Below are positions 29,807-40,599 of a stretch of DNA of 64,000 nt, piece after piece. Origin of the DNA: Tritrichomonas musculus (Eukaryota > Parabasalia > Tritrichomonadida > Tritrichomonadidae); assembly GCA_039105265.1 (NCBI GenBank), contig JAPFFF010000027.1, positions 1,736,001 through 1,800,000 of the forward strand, read 5' to 3'. Under the pieces are notes generated by a model. That model saw nothing but the letters and a program-made list of their open reading frames with translations. It was not told where the DNA came from and made no database searches. Both the position numbers and the translations under genes were made by a program. Position 1 is the stretch's first letter. Each line of letters starts with the position of its first letter.

Positions 29807-32800
29807 TCATTTCTTATTAAGACGATCTAAGTTAGTTGATGCTGCATCATCGCCAAGATCAGCTGCCTTTTGGTAATATTCTCTAGCTTTATTGTAATCT
29901 TGTTCAAAACCTTTGCCATTTTCATACAAATTTCCTATTGAAACGAGTGCTGCATCATCACCATGATCAAGTACCTTTTGGCAATATTCTCTAGCTTTAT
30001 TGTAATCTTGTTCAACACCTTTTCCTTCTTCAAACAAATCTCCTAATGCTATGAGTGCTTCATCATTACCAAGATCGGCTGCCTTTTGGTAATATTCTTT
30101 AGCTTTATTGTAATCTTGTTCAACACCTTGACCTTTTTCATACAAAAGTCCTAATGAATAGAGTGCTTTTTTATTACCAAGATCGGCTGCCTTTTGATAA
30201 TATTCCTTAGCTTTATTGTAATCTTGTTCAACATTTTCGCCATTTTCATACAAAGTTCCTAAAGAAACGAGTGCTAGATCATCACCAAGTTCAGCTCCAT
30301 TTTGAAAACATTCTTTAGCTTTAATGAAATCTTGTTCAACACCTTTGCCACTTTTATACAAAGTTCCTAATAAATAGAGTGCTGTACCATTACAATGATC
30401 AGCTGCTTTTTGATAATATTCTTTAGCTTTATTGTAATCTGGTTCAACACATTTGTCATTTGTATAAAAAAGTCCTAATAATATGAGTCCTTTATTATTA
30501 CCAAGATCAGCTGCCTTTTGGTAATATTCTCTAGCTTTATTGTAATCTTGTTCAACACCTTGGCCATTTTCATACAATTTTCCTATTGAAATGAGTGCTT
30601 TATTATTACCAAGATCGGCTGCTTTTTGATAATATTCCTTAGCTTTATTTAAATCTTGTTCAACATTTTCGCCATTTTCATACAAAAGTCCTAATGATAT
30701 GAGTGCTATATCATTATCAAGATCAGCTGCCTTTTGATAATATTCCTTAGCTTTATTGTAATTTTGTTCAACATTTTCGCCATTTTCATACAATTTTCCT
30801 ATTGAAATGAGTGCTTCATCATTACCAAGATCGGCTGCCTTTTCATATAATTCTCTAGCTTTATTGTAATCTTGTTCAACACCTTGGCCATTTTCATACA
30901 ATTTTCCTATTGAAATGAGTGCTTCATCATTACCAAGATCGGCTGCCTTTTCTTATAATTCTCTAGCTTTATTGTAATCTTGTTCAACACCTTCGCCATC
31001 TTTATACAAAAGTCCTAATGATATTAGTGCCATATCATTATCAAGATCAGCCGCCTTTTGATAATATTCTTTAGCTTTATTGTAATCTTGTTCAACACCT
31101 TGACCATTTTCATACAAAACTCCTAATAAGAAGAGCCCTCTATTATCACCAAGATCGGCTGCCTTTTCAAATAATTCTCTAGCTTTATTGTAATCTTGTT
31201 CAACACCTTCGCCATCTTTATACAAAAGCACTAATGATATGAGTGCTTCATAATTACCAAGATCGGCTGCCTTTTCATATAATTCTCTCGCTTTATTGTA
31301 ATCTTGTTCAACACCTTCGCCATCTTTATACAAAGATCCTAAGGCTTGGATTGCTTTATAATCACCAAGATCGGCTGCCTTTTCAAATAATTCTCTAGCT
31401 TTATTATAATCTTGTTCAACACCATAGCCACTTTTATAAATAAATCCTAAATAGTAAAATCGACCTTGATCACTTTGTTCAGCCTTTTTTTCAAATAATT
31501 CTAAAGTTTTTTTATTTATATCTTTTTCAACACCTTTGCTTTCTTTGCGAATTTGTATAACAGAATATAATGCATGAATTAGACCAAGTTCAGCTGCTTT
31601 TTCATATAATTCTAAAGCTTTATTTATATCTTTTTCAACACCTTTACCTTCTTTATAAAGATCTCCAAGATGCGCATATGCATATCCACAATTTCGATCT
31701 TTAAAAATATTTTCTTCATACAATTCTTTAGCTCTATTGAAATCTTGCTTAACGCCTAAGCCTTTTTCATACATTTCTCCAATGTTACTTAATGCCATGT
31801 ATGCAAAATTTGAAACTGCTTTTTTATAATATTTCATAGCTAAATCATAATCTGGCTCAACAACTTTACCTTCCTTATAATAATTAGCGAGATTATTTAA
31901 TGAAGCTACATCATTATATTCAGCTGATCTTTTATAATATTCTATAATTTTGGCGTAATCTTTATTGTTTTCTTGTGTATGTTCTAAAAACGATGCAAGA
32001 AAACCATACGCGCATGGATTACCAAGTTCAAGAGCTTTTTCAGCCAATTCTTTAACTTTATTAAAATCTTTTTTAACAACTATGCCTTGTTCATAAAAAC
32101 AAGCTAAAGACAATAATGTAAATGAACAATTTTGACCTTTTTCGTATAATTCTTTAGCTTTATTTAAATCTTGCTCAACTCCAATGCCTTTTTCATACAT
32201 TTGACCTAACAAGAATAGTGAGAATTCATCACCAAATTGTTCATATGCTCTATTGTAGCATTCAATAGCTTTGTTGTAAATGCCAATATCTTGATAAAGA
32301 TCTCCTAGAGCAATCAAAGCGCCAACATTACCACTTTCAATTGCTTTTTCATAATATTCAATTGCTTTATCCCGATTTCTTCCATCTGTATGTAAACCAT
32401 GATAGTAGTTATACCCAATTCTTTGGTATCCGCTTGAGTTTCCTTGTTTTCCTGCTAATTCATAAAACTCAAATGCGTCTTATATGCCTCGGGTTCTTTT
32501 CTTGGATTCATGCTGTACTTCGTCGTTCTCGTAAAGAAGACCAGCAAGATATGTAGCAATGCTGTTGCCTTTCATGGAAAGTTCTTCTAAGAATGGAATG
32601 ATCTTCAATTGCTTTGGTTTATTTGAATCTAATTCAGTGATTTTGACTTTCAATTCGTCAAATTCTGCTTCATGTGAATCCGATTCTTGTTTGATCAAAA
32701 GGTGGTCCAAGTACCGCTGGATTTCTTCTTTGTCTATCGCTTCTTCAAAGTATGAAAAATCGCTCGAAAGTTCGTCAAAGAGTTCCTTGAATCTTGGACG

Positions 32801-33055
32801 TTCTGATGGTATCCAACTCCAGCAACGAGACAGCAATTTTTGCATCTTTTCACTGACAAAGTCTGGAAATGCGGGACGATAACTGTTTGTCACTTTTTCT
32901 ATGGGCTCTGAAAAAGCTGATTTGCCTGTCAAAATTTCATAGGCTATCATTGAAAATGAATAAACATCAACCAATTCATCATTGTTTTCTTCACCTTCGA
33001 AAACTTCTGCTGGTAAGTATGATGGTGAATTTGATTGACCTTCGATATATTTTGT
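29807..33055 (-). pseudogene. Protein kinase (C-lobe)-Sel1-repeat gene, truncated, two stops
   Basis: One continuous minus-strand frame from 33055 to 29807 is broken by only two in-frame TAA codons (32480-32482 and 30953-30955). The 5' part encodes the C-lobe of a protein kinase: SPSYLPAEVF (the APE-type motif of subdomain VIII), LVDVYSFSMIAYEILTGKSAF (subdomain IX) and CWSWIPSERPRFKEL (subdomain XI). A helical linker and some 20 Sel1-like repeats of 36 residues follow, of the form YYQKAADLGN-ALI-LG-LYENG-GVEQDYNKA. The kinase N-lobe, catalytic loop and start codon are missing. The second stop is a TAT-to-TAA change where all other repeats read ELYEKAAD. Kinase-Sel1 fusions are abundant in Tritrichomonas; intact paralogues are expected elsewhere. 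Translation by read-through cannot be excluded, but the missing N-lobe argues for a pseudogene. Confidence 0.85.
29830..31450 (-). repeat. 108-bp coding tandem repeat (Sel1 units)
   Basis: About 15 consecutive 108-bp units encode 36-residue Sel1 repeats. Many adjacent units are almost identical at DNA level, including synonymous positions; the words CTTTATTGTAATCTTGTTCA and GCTGCCTTTTGGTAATATTC recur through the array. This indicates recent expansion or gene conversion. The 5' units (31,450-32,320) are much more diverged. Confidence 0.85.
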
Positions 33056-34251
33056 TCAATTATAATGAATGCATTATCATTATATTCCAAATTTGACAGT
33101 TGGTTCTTTTTCTATATTTAAGAAAAATCTTGATTTAAAAATTCAAATAAATATTTGTCAATGTGTTTAAAATTTATCTCCAAAAATTGTTAAGGGTAGA
33201 CTGACATGATTTTTTTTCCCTTTTCAATATTGAATAAACTCATAGAATATTTATTTCAAAGGAGCTCTTTCGGAAAAAGTTTAGGTCAAATACCCAAAAT
33301 ATTTGCCTCTAACGATCGATATTAAAAGCAAAATGCAAAAAATAAAAATCGACCAAAACCTAAAAAAAAAAATGTTCAAAAGTTTTTCAGCTAACTGAAT
33401 ATGTCAAAAAAACCATCTAATTTCACAAAATAATATTATAAATAATATTCCAAATTAAGAAAATCGTTCCAAAAAACATAAAATTGAAATGTATTAGTTA
33501 TGAAGGTAATAAATATATACTTTTTGTAAGAAAATAAAAAAACTTTTTTGGCCATATGTAAAAAAATTTTTTTCTAAATTTTTTAAATCAACTATTAATA
33601 TTAATGATTATTATTCCCAAATAATATTTTCCAATTTTTATTCATAATTTCTGATAAATTAATTGAAAAGTTCCTTTAGATGTGATTCAAAAAAAGATTT
33701 TAAATTGAGAACCATCGTTTTTATCTTTTCTCAAATAATGATGGTTATAAGAGTTTAGAATATTTTATTTAGGAATATCATTTTATAAAATTATTTTTTA
33801 TTAAAAATATTTATATTATATATTGTAATCAATCATTGTAATATATAAGGAAATATAATAATTAAAATATTTAAATTATTCGAAGATATCAATTTTCCAG
33901 CTAAAAGAAAATATTTCAATATCTATTGAAAATTAATTTATCATATAATTATATTTTACTTCAAAAAATGATTTATATTTTGTAAATCTAAATCATATAT
34001 ATTAAATATATATAAAATAAAAAATATAATAATATTTATATATTATAAATATTACGTATACACCAATATTTAAATATTTTTCCTTTAATAGAATAATTTC
34101 AGAAATTTTTTATTTGTTGATTGAAAATATGAATCTTTATATCGCATCATATATTTCAGATATATAAAAAATGGTTTATTTATAATTGTTTATATATATT
34201 TATGTTAAATATTATTTAACTAATTTTTGATAAATGCAAATTCTCCACAAG
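33056..34251. other. Intergenic junction region between two inverted accessory pseudogenes
   Basis: Holds a 40-bp inverted copy of the ankyrin-SecA gene's coding sequence at 33048-33087 (identical to 34393-34432). It also holds one copy of the dispersed AAGGG...CTCATAGAAT repeat (33192-33345) and otherwise very AT-rich DNA. No gene. Confidence 0.6.
33192..33345 (+). repeat. Dispersed repeat, copy 1
   Basis: It begins AAGGGTAGACTGACATG. About 35 bases on, the core TTCAATATTGAATAAACTC and then ATAGAATA appear, followed by AAAAAGTTTAGGTCAAAT and a CTAACGATCGAT region. The same order and spacing are found at 40066-40431 (inverted), 55652-55804 (inverted) and 56807-56960. Confidence 0.6.
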
Positions 34252-34509
34252 GAATGATTTTTGTATGAACTCAGTGAAAATAAGCTTTTCAAAAAGTTTG
34301 ATCATGTCAGCCTACCCTTAATAAACTTCTTGATTTATATCAATTTTCAAAAAAATGATTTGAAATCTGCATGTATTCATGCATTAAAAAATGAATATAA
34401 TGATAATGCATTCATTATAATTGAACAAAATAAATTTTTATTCAATGAAATGTATGAAAATACGAAATATTCAAAAATAAAAATTTAACTGATGAAAACA
34501 AAAGAAAAT

Positions 34510-34510
<1 letters not shown>

Positions 34511-34557
<47 letters not shown>
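34511..34557 (+). repeat. 47-base poly-A run inside the ankyrin-SecA pseudogene
   Basis: An uninterrupted run of 47 A residues between two open segments of the pseudogene. Such a long run is prone to slippage and to sequencing or assembly error. It is internal to the gene, so it is not the tail of a retrocopy of this gene. Confidence 0.9.
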
Positions 34558-34559
<2 letters not shown>

Positions 34560-37403
34560 ATTTTATCATTAATTTCTGATAACAATTTATCTGAAACAAA
34601 AAAAGTTGATAATTTGAAAGAAATTTTGGCCAATATTTTTGATTTCGGTAACTTATCTTTTGATGAAGGTACTACATTGGCCAGATATGCAGGAAAATCT
34701 TCTGCAAATCTTTGGATTCTTAAAGCTTTGCCTAAAAGATGTCTTAATGATTTTTATCTTTCAAATATTTCCATCAAATTTATTGCAATAGTACTCTTTA
34801 AAAAAGAAATGGAGATATTTTCATCTTTATATGAAAAGAATGAAGTAGGAAATACATTTTTACGATCATTAAGTCGACTTAATTATGCGATTTTGAATAA
34901 TAAAGGCCTTGGTAATGATTTCATATCAGCACTTTTTGATGTAATGAAAGACGATTTTATTGATTCCGTTGATCAATAACAAGCAAACAATTATTATTAT
35001 TGCAGCAAAATTTAAAGAAGGAAAATAATTGAAGCAATAAATAAAACAAAAAAAGTAGATGACATTTTTCATTCAAAATCACGAAGTGGAGAAACAGTTC
35101 TTTTGTCATTTGCAGCATCAGGAAATCTAAAAATCCTTGAATATTTTGAAAAGATGAATTTGTCATTTAATGATTGTGATAATAATGGTAACAACATTTT
35201 ACATAAAATTATTGAATCAGACAACATAGATAAAGAAAAAATTATTTCACATGTTTCATTTATTATCAAAAAAAATCCAGAATTAATACTTCAATATAAT
35301 AATGAAGGTTTAAATCCTTTCATGGTTGCTGGAAAACAAGGTTTTAATGGAGTTATAGGACTTATGTCAACTGTTTATCCATTAAAACTTTTAGATTCTT
35401 CAATTACAACATCTATTCTTCATTTGGCAGCAATTAGTCAAATACCAGATACAATTCGTTACCTTGTTCAAAATCTTCATATTGATGTAAACAAACAATT
35501 AGAAGATGGATCTACTCCTCTTCATTGGGCAAGCAAAAATAGCTCTCTAATATCTTATAATGAACTTATTGGACTTGGTGCCAATCCATTGATTTGTGAT
35601 AATAATAATTTAAATGCAATTGATCTCTTTCTTTTGAATGGTTGTGAAAAATATATTGACAATATCAGTAAAACTCCATCATTTAATTACATGTTAAGCA
35701 AATCAAATATTTTAACAAAAATTGTTTCAAATCCTGAAGCATATTCTTTATTTTTGTCAATTACAAGTCAAATGGATTCGAATTCAATTTCAATTTGTGA
35801 CTCTGAAGGAAAAAACACTTGTTTCTTCAGTATGTGCTACTAATAATTTTATTATTGTTTCCTATTTGCTCATTTTAGGAAGTGATCACGAAAAATCAGA
35901 TATAAATGGACAGAATTCTATTCATATTTGTGCATTAAATAATTCTATTGGATCATCTGATCGTATTCTAAATTTCCTTTTGTATACAAAAGGATCTAAA
36001 AGTGTTTCTAACATTCTCAACTCAAGTGATTCAAATGGAAATCTTCCAATACTTTTTGCTGTAAGAAAAGGTTTTACTGGATTTATGGTTCATTTACTAA
36101 CTTCTTGTAATAATATTGATCTTACAAAAGCGAATAATTTTGGCCAAACTCCATTTCTTGTATCGATAAAAAAGAAATATAAAAATATTGCTGGAATTTT
36201 AGCATCATATTGGACAACATTCTTAAATAAACCAATTGATCAGCTAATTAGCAATTTTACCGATGATTTATTAGTTTCTTGGAAAGAAATGTCTTCTTCA
36301 AAAGAATATTTAAATGGAATTGATGTAGTTAATAAAATTAAAATCAATTCTTGGCCTTTAATTCAATCAAACAAAGTTACAATTAAAAATTCACCAACGA
36401 TGAAATCAAAGACAGAAAAATTCATCGATTACTTAAAAGAATCTGGTGTTAAAATTCAAGATAAATTCATTGGCAAATGTTATCATATAATAAGTAATCC
36501 AATTTTCATTTCAACAATAACTGAGTTGATTAATTGTAAAAAAGTTACAATGATAAATTTATTATTCAAAACAATGAATAATATGAAATCATTAAAAAAT
36601 AGAGATATAATGTTTTTAATGATTTTTCAGAAAATTCCTGCACAATTATTAAATCAATTTTTGGAATTACTTGATCAAGTCAATAAATTCAAAATTAATG
36701 AATCACATCCTGTTTTTGCATGGATAGAAAATGGATTGATATCAATTGCTGAAATAATTTATGATCCAAAATCAATGTTAGAAAAAATTTCATTGTTGAT
36801 TAATTTAATATGTTTTATTAAAGGAAATAATGAATTGTTTGATTCTATTTCTTATCCAATTCTTCCGGCTCCTGTTCATGAAATTGCATCATGCATTTTT
36901 AGAATGGAAAACGAAAAATTTATGATTCTTCAATTACGTTTTATACAGTATATTAAAACTTCGATGCTATGGAAAGATAAGCCGTATTTATCCATCGATT
37001 TTTGTAATAAAATGAGTAATGCACAAGAAGTTTTGTTTGATTTTGTAATGAATCAAAATCTTCCTTCTGAAATAATTGAAATTTCAATTATCGTTACACT
37101 TGAATTATATAATGATTCTTTATTAAATGATCAAGATAGAGAATCGATTTTATTGCAATGTATGGCAATGCTTTCGAGCGAAATTGATAAAAAATCAATG
37201 AAAAAGCAAATTTCTGCATGGGTTTCAAATTCATTAAAAGTTATTCATCATTTTGGAACTGATTATTTCCAACAAATTTTACCAATCATCCCTCATTCAT
37301 CATTATCAATTGCAAATGAAGCACTATCTTCAATTTTAATCATTGGGTCACCTGATATTGCTAACAAAAAGTTGATAAAAAAAGGAATTGAAAGTCTACG
37401 AAC

Positions 37404-39205
37404 ATGTGCGAAATAATTCAAGAATTTAAAGGTAGATCGAATAAATTTCTTCCATATAAATCAACATTTGATGGAACTCCTGTTAATCCTTTAAGTGATG
37501 ATGAAATTAAAATCCTTGAAATTTTTGGAAGAAAACTTGAACAACAACCTATTTTCATTAATATTGAAGAGGAAGCCATCATTAAAGGGAAAAGATTTCG
37601 TGATCATCCAAATATTGATAATGCAGTTGAACTTGTTTCTTTAATTCGGCAAGCTGTACAAGAAGTCTTTGGTATTAATCCTTTTATTGTTCAATGTCAT
37701 ACTGTTATAGCGATGCTTCTTCATCGAATTAACAGAGATAAAAGAAAAAATTTAAAAGGAAGAATAGCTCAAGTAGCAGCAGGTGAAGGTAAAAGTATCA
37801 TTATTGCCATGCTTGCTTCTTGTATTGCACTAAAAGGATGTTTTGTTGACATAGTTTCTTCTTCTGTGTATCTTGTCAAACGTGATTCGATGAAATGCAG
37901 TAAATAATATGAAAAACTAGGACTTAGTTGCGGATTTCTACTTGAAAGCAGTTCAAAATATGAATTTGATTATAATATCATATATTCAGCAAATTCAGGC
38001 TTTGAATTTGCTTTTCTTCGTGAAGGAATTCGTGGTGAAACAATGATTGAATCAACTCAACTTTTCGAAAATATTAAAAAGAAACGAAATCACAATCTTT
38101 TTATCGACATTGCAATAAATGTAGCACGCATTTCTTATAAAAAGAATAGTGCTAGAACTTGGATTTTTAAGCCAATTTTTCAATCTGTATGTAATAAAAT
38201 TTATGATCCAATAAAAATCAGAGAAATTTTATCAAGAAATGCAATCAATGATGATCAATATAAAGAACTTGAACAAATAACAAATGATGAAATAATTCAA
38301 TATATTTAAAATGCAGTAAAAGCACTCAAATATCAAAAAGGTGTTCGTTATGTTGTTTCAAAAAATGAAAAAACAGGAAAATCACAAGTTTTTATTGTTG
38401 ATGTTGATAATGCAGGAAGAATCATGCCTAATTTACGATATTCCAATTCATGAATTTGTTGAATTAAAAGAAGGCATTCCAATTCAAGGACAAGGATATA
38501 CAATTGCATCCATATCCCATCCTTCATTTTTCAATCAATATGAAGAAATATTTGGATTAACAGGACCATTAGGTGAAGACTCAGAAAGAAATGAAATTTT
38601 GAAGATTTATCATCTTGATTCATTTGATGTTCCTCCAAATAAGAAATGTTTACGAAGAAGAGATAAAACATTTAATTGTTTCAACTGAACAAGAGAAAAA
38701 TACACTAATTATAGAAAAAATTAAACAAATAAAAGCTGAAAATCGTTCTATTCTTATTATTGTATATTCAATTGATGATTCTCAGAAATTATCTCTCATT
38801 CTTCGTAAAGAAAAAATAGATCATTTTCTATTAAATGGCCAACAGCCACAAGATGAAGATTTCATCATTGATCGAACAGGACTTCCTGGTTCTGTTACAA
38901 TAGCAACAAATACAGCTGGAAGAGGAACAGATATTCATGTTGATGAACTTGTTTTGAAAAATGGAGGATTACATACTTTGATTACTTTTTTGCCTTCAAA
39001 TTTTCGCGTTGAATGTCAAGCTTTTGGCAGATCTGCTCGTCACGGACAAAAAGGTTCCTGTCAGCTTCTTTTTGTTTCTGATAAATGCAATCCAACTAAT
39101 GCAGAAGTAAGTGAACAAGAACTTGAAATGATATTCAAAATCAGCTTAAATCTATTTTTCGAATTAACAAAAGCAATTAAGAAAAGCAATTGCATTTTAT
39201 TTTAA
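37404..39205 (+). pseudogene. SecA ATPase portion of the ankyrin-SecA-UBA pseudogene
   Basis: Nucleotide-binding domain 1: AQVAAGEGKSIIIAMLA around 37.77-37.82 kb is the SecA Walker A (TGEGKT in bacteria), followed by YLVKRDSM (LAKRDAE) and YSANSGFEFAFLREG (TNNEFGFDYLRDN). The segment KEGIPIQGQGYTIASI..PSFFNQYEEIFGLTGPLG matches SecA's EAKEGV.IQ....TLA.ITFQNYFR.Y..L.GMTGTA. PPNKKCLRRR corresponds to PTN.P..R.D. Nucleotide-binding domain 2: IATNTAGRGTDIHVD at about 38.9 kb, then GGLHTLITFLPSNFRVECQAFGRSARHGQKGSCQLLFVS (ATNMAGRGTDI, GGLHVIGT, GRAGRQGDPGSS). I could not find the DEVDSxLIDEA motif. It may be lost through an internal deletion or divergent in this family. Confidence 0.85.
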
Positions 39206-39493
39206 AACAATACTTTTCGTATATTTATCAAACATTTCTTGAATCACCTGAATTCTCAATCAATTCTCAAATCAAAATATAACGGCATTAATTCTTTGGC
39301 AATAATTGGTGAACTTAATTTCTTATGGGCTAAATTTTATTTAAAATAGGCTTCATCATATGCAAACAAAATTGTTCCCTTATTTGATGAATTTTTGAAT
39401 GAATGGTCATTTGATAAAAAATATCCGTTATTATCAAAAAGTTTAATCTTTTCGTTACCTGATAAAGATATTAAAGATTCAATAGAAAATGAT

Positions 39494-40017
39494 TTATTAG
39501 GACAATTAACATCACTTGGCTACGATAAAAATCTTTGTGAAAATGCATTGAATATATCCAGTCAAAATGTTAACGATTCAATCTTATTATTAAAAAATTA
39601 ACAATGATCTTCTTGGTAGCTTAATTTCAATGGGATTCGATAAAATAGCTTGTGAAGAAGCATTGCAATTGGCCAATAATGACATTAATATTGCTATCAC
39701 ACTTTTAATTAGCGAAGCAGAGACTGGTGAAAAACCAAATGTTAATGAAGATAATGATTTAATAAATCAATTGGCATCAATTGGATTTGATAGAAAATTA
39801 TGTAAACAAGCTTTAATTAATACAAATAAGCCAGGTTCAACTAGAAATAAATTCAGACGCTTTTGGTGATCTCAAGCCTATTTATGAACAACTTACAATT
39901 GATGAAAAAATGGCAATTTCTCGTTTATTAAATATTGGATCATCTCCATATGAAGTACTTCAAACTTTTTTAATTTGCCAAAAAGATGAAAAAGCAACAA
40001 GAGAGTGCTTATCTTAA
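39494..40017 (+). pseudogene. UBA-like modules at the 3' end of the pseudogene
   Basis: Successive segments match the UBA pattern L..MGF....C..AL...N.D...A...L: LGQLTSLGYDKNLCENAL (about 39.50 kb), LISMGFDKIACEEALQLANN (39.63 kb), LASIGFDRKLCKQAL (39.77 kb) and ISRLLNIGSSPYEVLQTFL (39.91 kb). UBA domains bind ubiquitin or act as helical protein-binding modules. The last ends at a TAA at 40015-40017. Confidence 0.75.
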
Positions 40018-40065
40018 AAACAACAAAAAAGATATTATCATAATAAAAAAAAATAATTTGATATT

Positions 40066-40431
40066 AAGGGCGTACGTCCAATTGAATGATAAGAATTCAA
40101 TGAGATTTCTCAAATATTTTTATCTTTTTTTGGAGTGAAAAAAGTTGAAGAATAAATTATATTTTGGAGGAAATAAAATGTCTATTATTTATAGATTGAT
40201 GATATATTAAAGAAAAATATTTTTATGCATTATTTTTATATTTTAATTCAAAATTATTTTTTTTTTGTCCTAAACGATCGGTCTAAAAAAAATATTAGTT
40301 TTCTGATCGTTTAGGACAAATATCATCTTTTTTGACCTAAACTTTTTCATAATTTGGAAGTATTGAAAGATGTATTCTATGAGTTTATTCAATATTAACA
40401 AGTTTACAACATTTTTAGGACGTACGCCCTT
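40066..40431. mobile_element. 366-bp TIR element with 15-bp flanking duplication
   Basis: The ends are perfect 14-bp inverted repeats, AAGGGCGTACGTCC at 40066-40079 and its complement at 40418-40431. The 15-bp direct repeat AAATAATTTGATATT lies immediately outside both ends (40051-40065 and 40432-40446). The interior has a 17-bp palindrome around TTGTCCTAAACGATC (about 40266-40320) and one copy of the dispersed AAAGTTTAGGTC ... CTCATAGAAT repeat in inverse orientation. An alternative reading with TTAA as target and GGGCGTACGTCC as TIR would make the rest of the flanking identity a coincidence. No coding sequence. It inserted 34 bp after the end of the ankyrin-SecA pseudogene. Confidence 0.8.
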
Positions 40432-40495
40432 AAATAATTTGATATTTAAAAAAATCTTTATATTATAAATGTTTATTTTTCGCATTTTAGATTGT

Positions 40496-40539
40496 GAACT
40501 TTTAAATGGTTGAATTCGATTTTTGGTACTTAAAAGTTC
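40496..40539. repeat. Short hairpin
   Basis: GAACTTTTAA at 40496-40505 pairs with TTAAAAGTTC at 40530-40539 around a 24-base loop. No T-tract or gene end makes this a terminator; role unknown. Confidence 0.4.
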
Positions 40540-40599
40540 GATTGAAAGACATATTTTTTCAATTTTATTTTAAAAATATCAGTTCCAACTTTTTGTTCG

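Larger units (their letters stand above)
34252..40017 (+). pseudogene. Ankyrin-SecA-like ATPase-UBA fusion gene, multiply broken
   Basis: A 5.8-kb plus-strand gene relic in which three architectures follow one another: ankyrin-type repeats (to about 36.2 kb), a helical region (36.2-37.4 kb), a SecA translocase ATPase core (37.4-39.2 kb) and UBA-like modules (39.5-40.0 kb). At least eight frame changes or stops separate the open segments, and a 47-base A run lies between the first two. SecA drives preproteins through SecYEG in bacteria and plastids. Here it is joined to repeats and ubiquitin-binding-type modules expected in the cytosol, so any role in protein remodelling is inference. The N-terminal piece (VSLPLINFLI, then NDLKSACIHALKNEYNDN) matches the DUF3447/ankyrin head common in trichomonads. 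Codon use and AT content equal those of the neighbours, so this is resident DNA rather than a new bacterial import. Confidence 0.85.

Noticed and set aside
34252-40017. Recent horizontal import of bacterial secA
   Set aside because: The SecA part has the same AT content and codon use as its neighbours and is embedded in a trichomonad ankyrin/UBA architecture. Any transfer must be ancient.
34252-40017. Ankyrin-SecA relic as a processed retrocopy, because of the A47 run
   Set aside because: The A run is near the 5' end, not the 3' end, and no target duplication flanks the gene.
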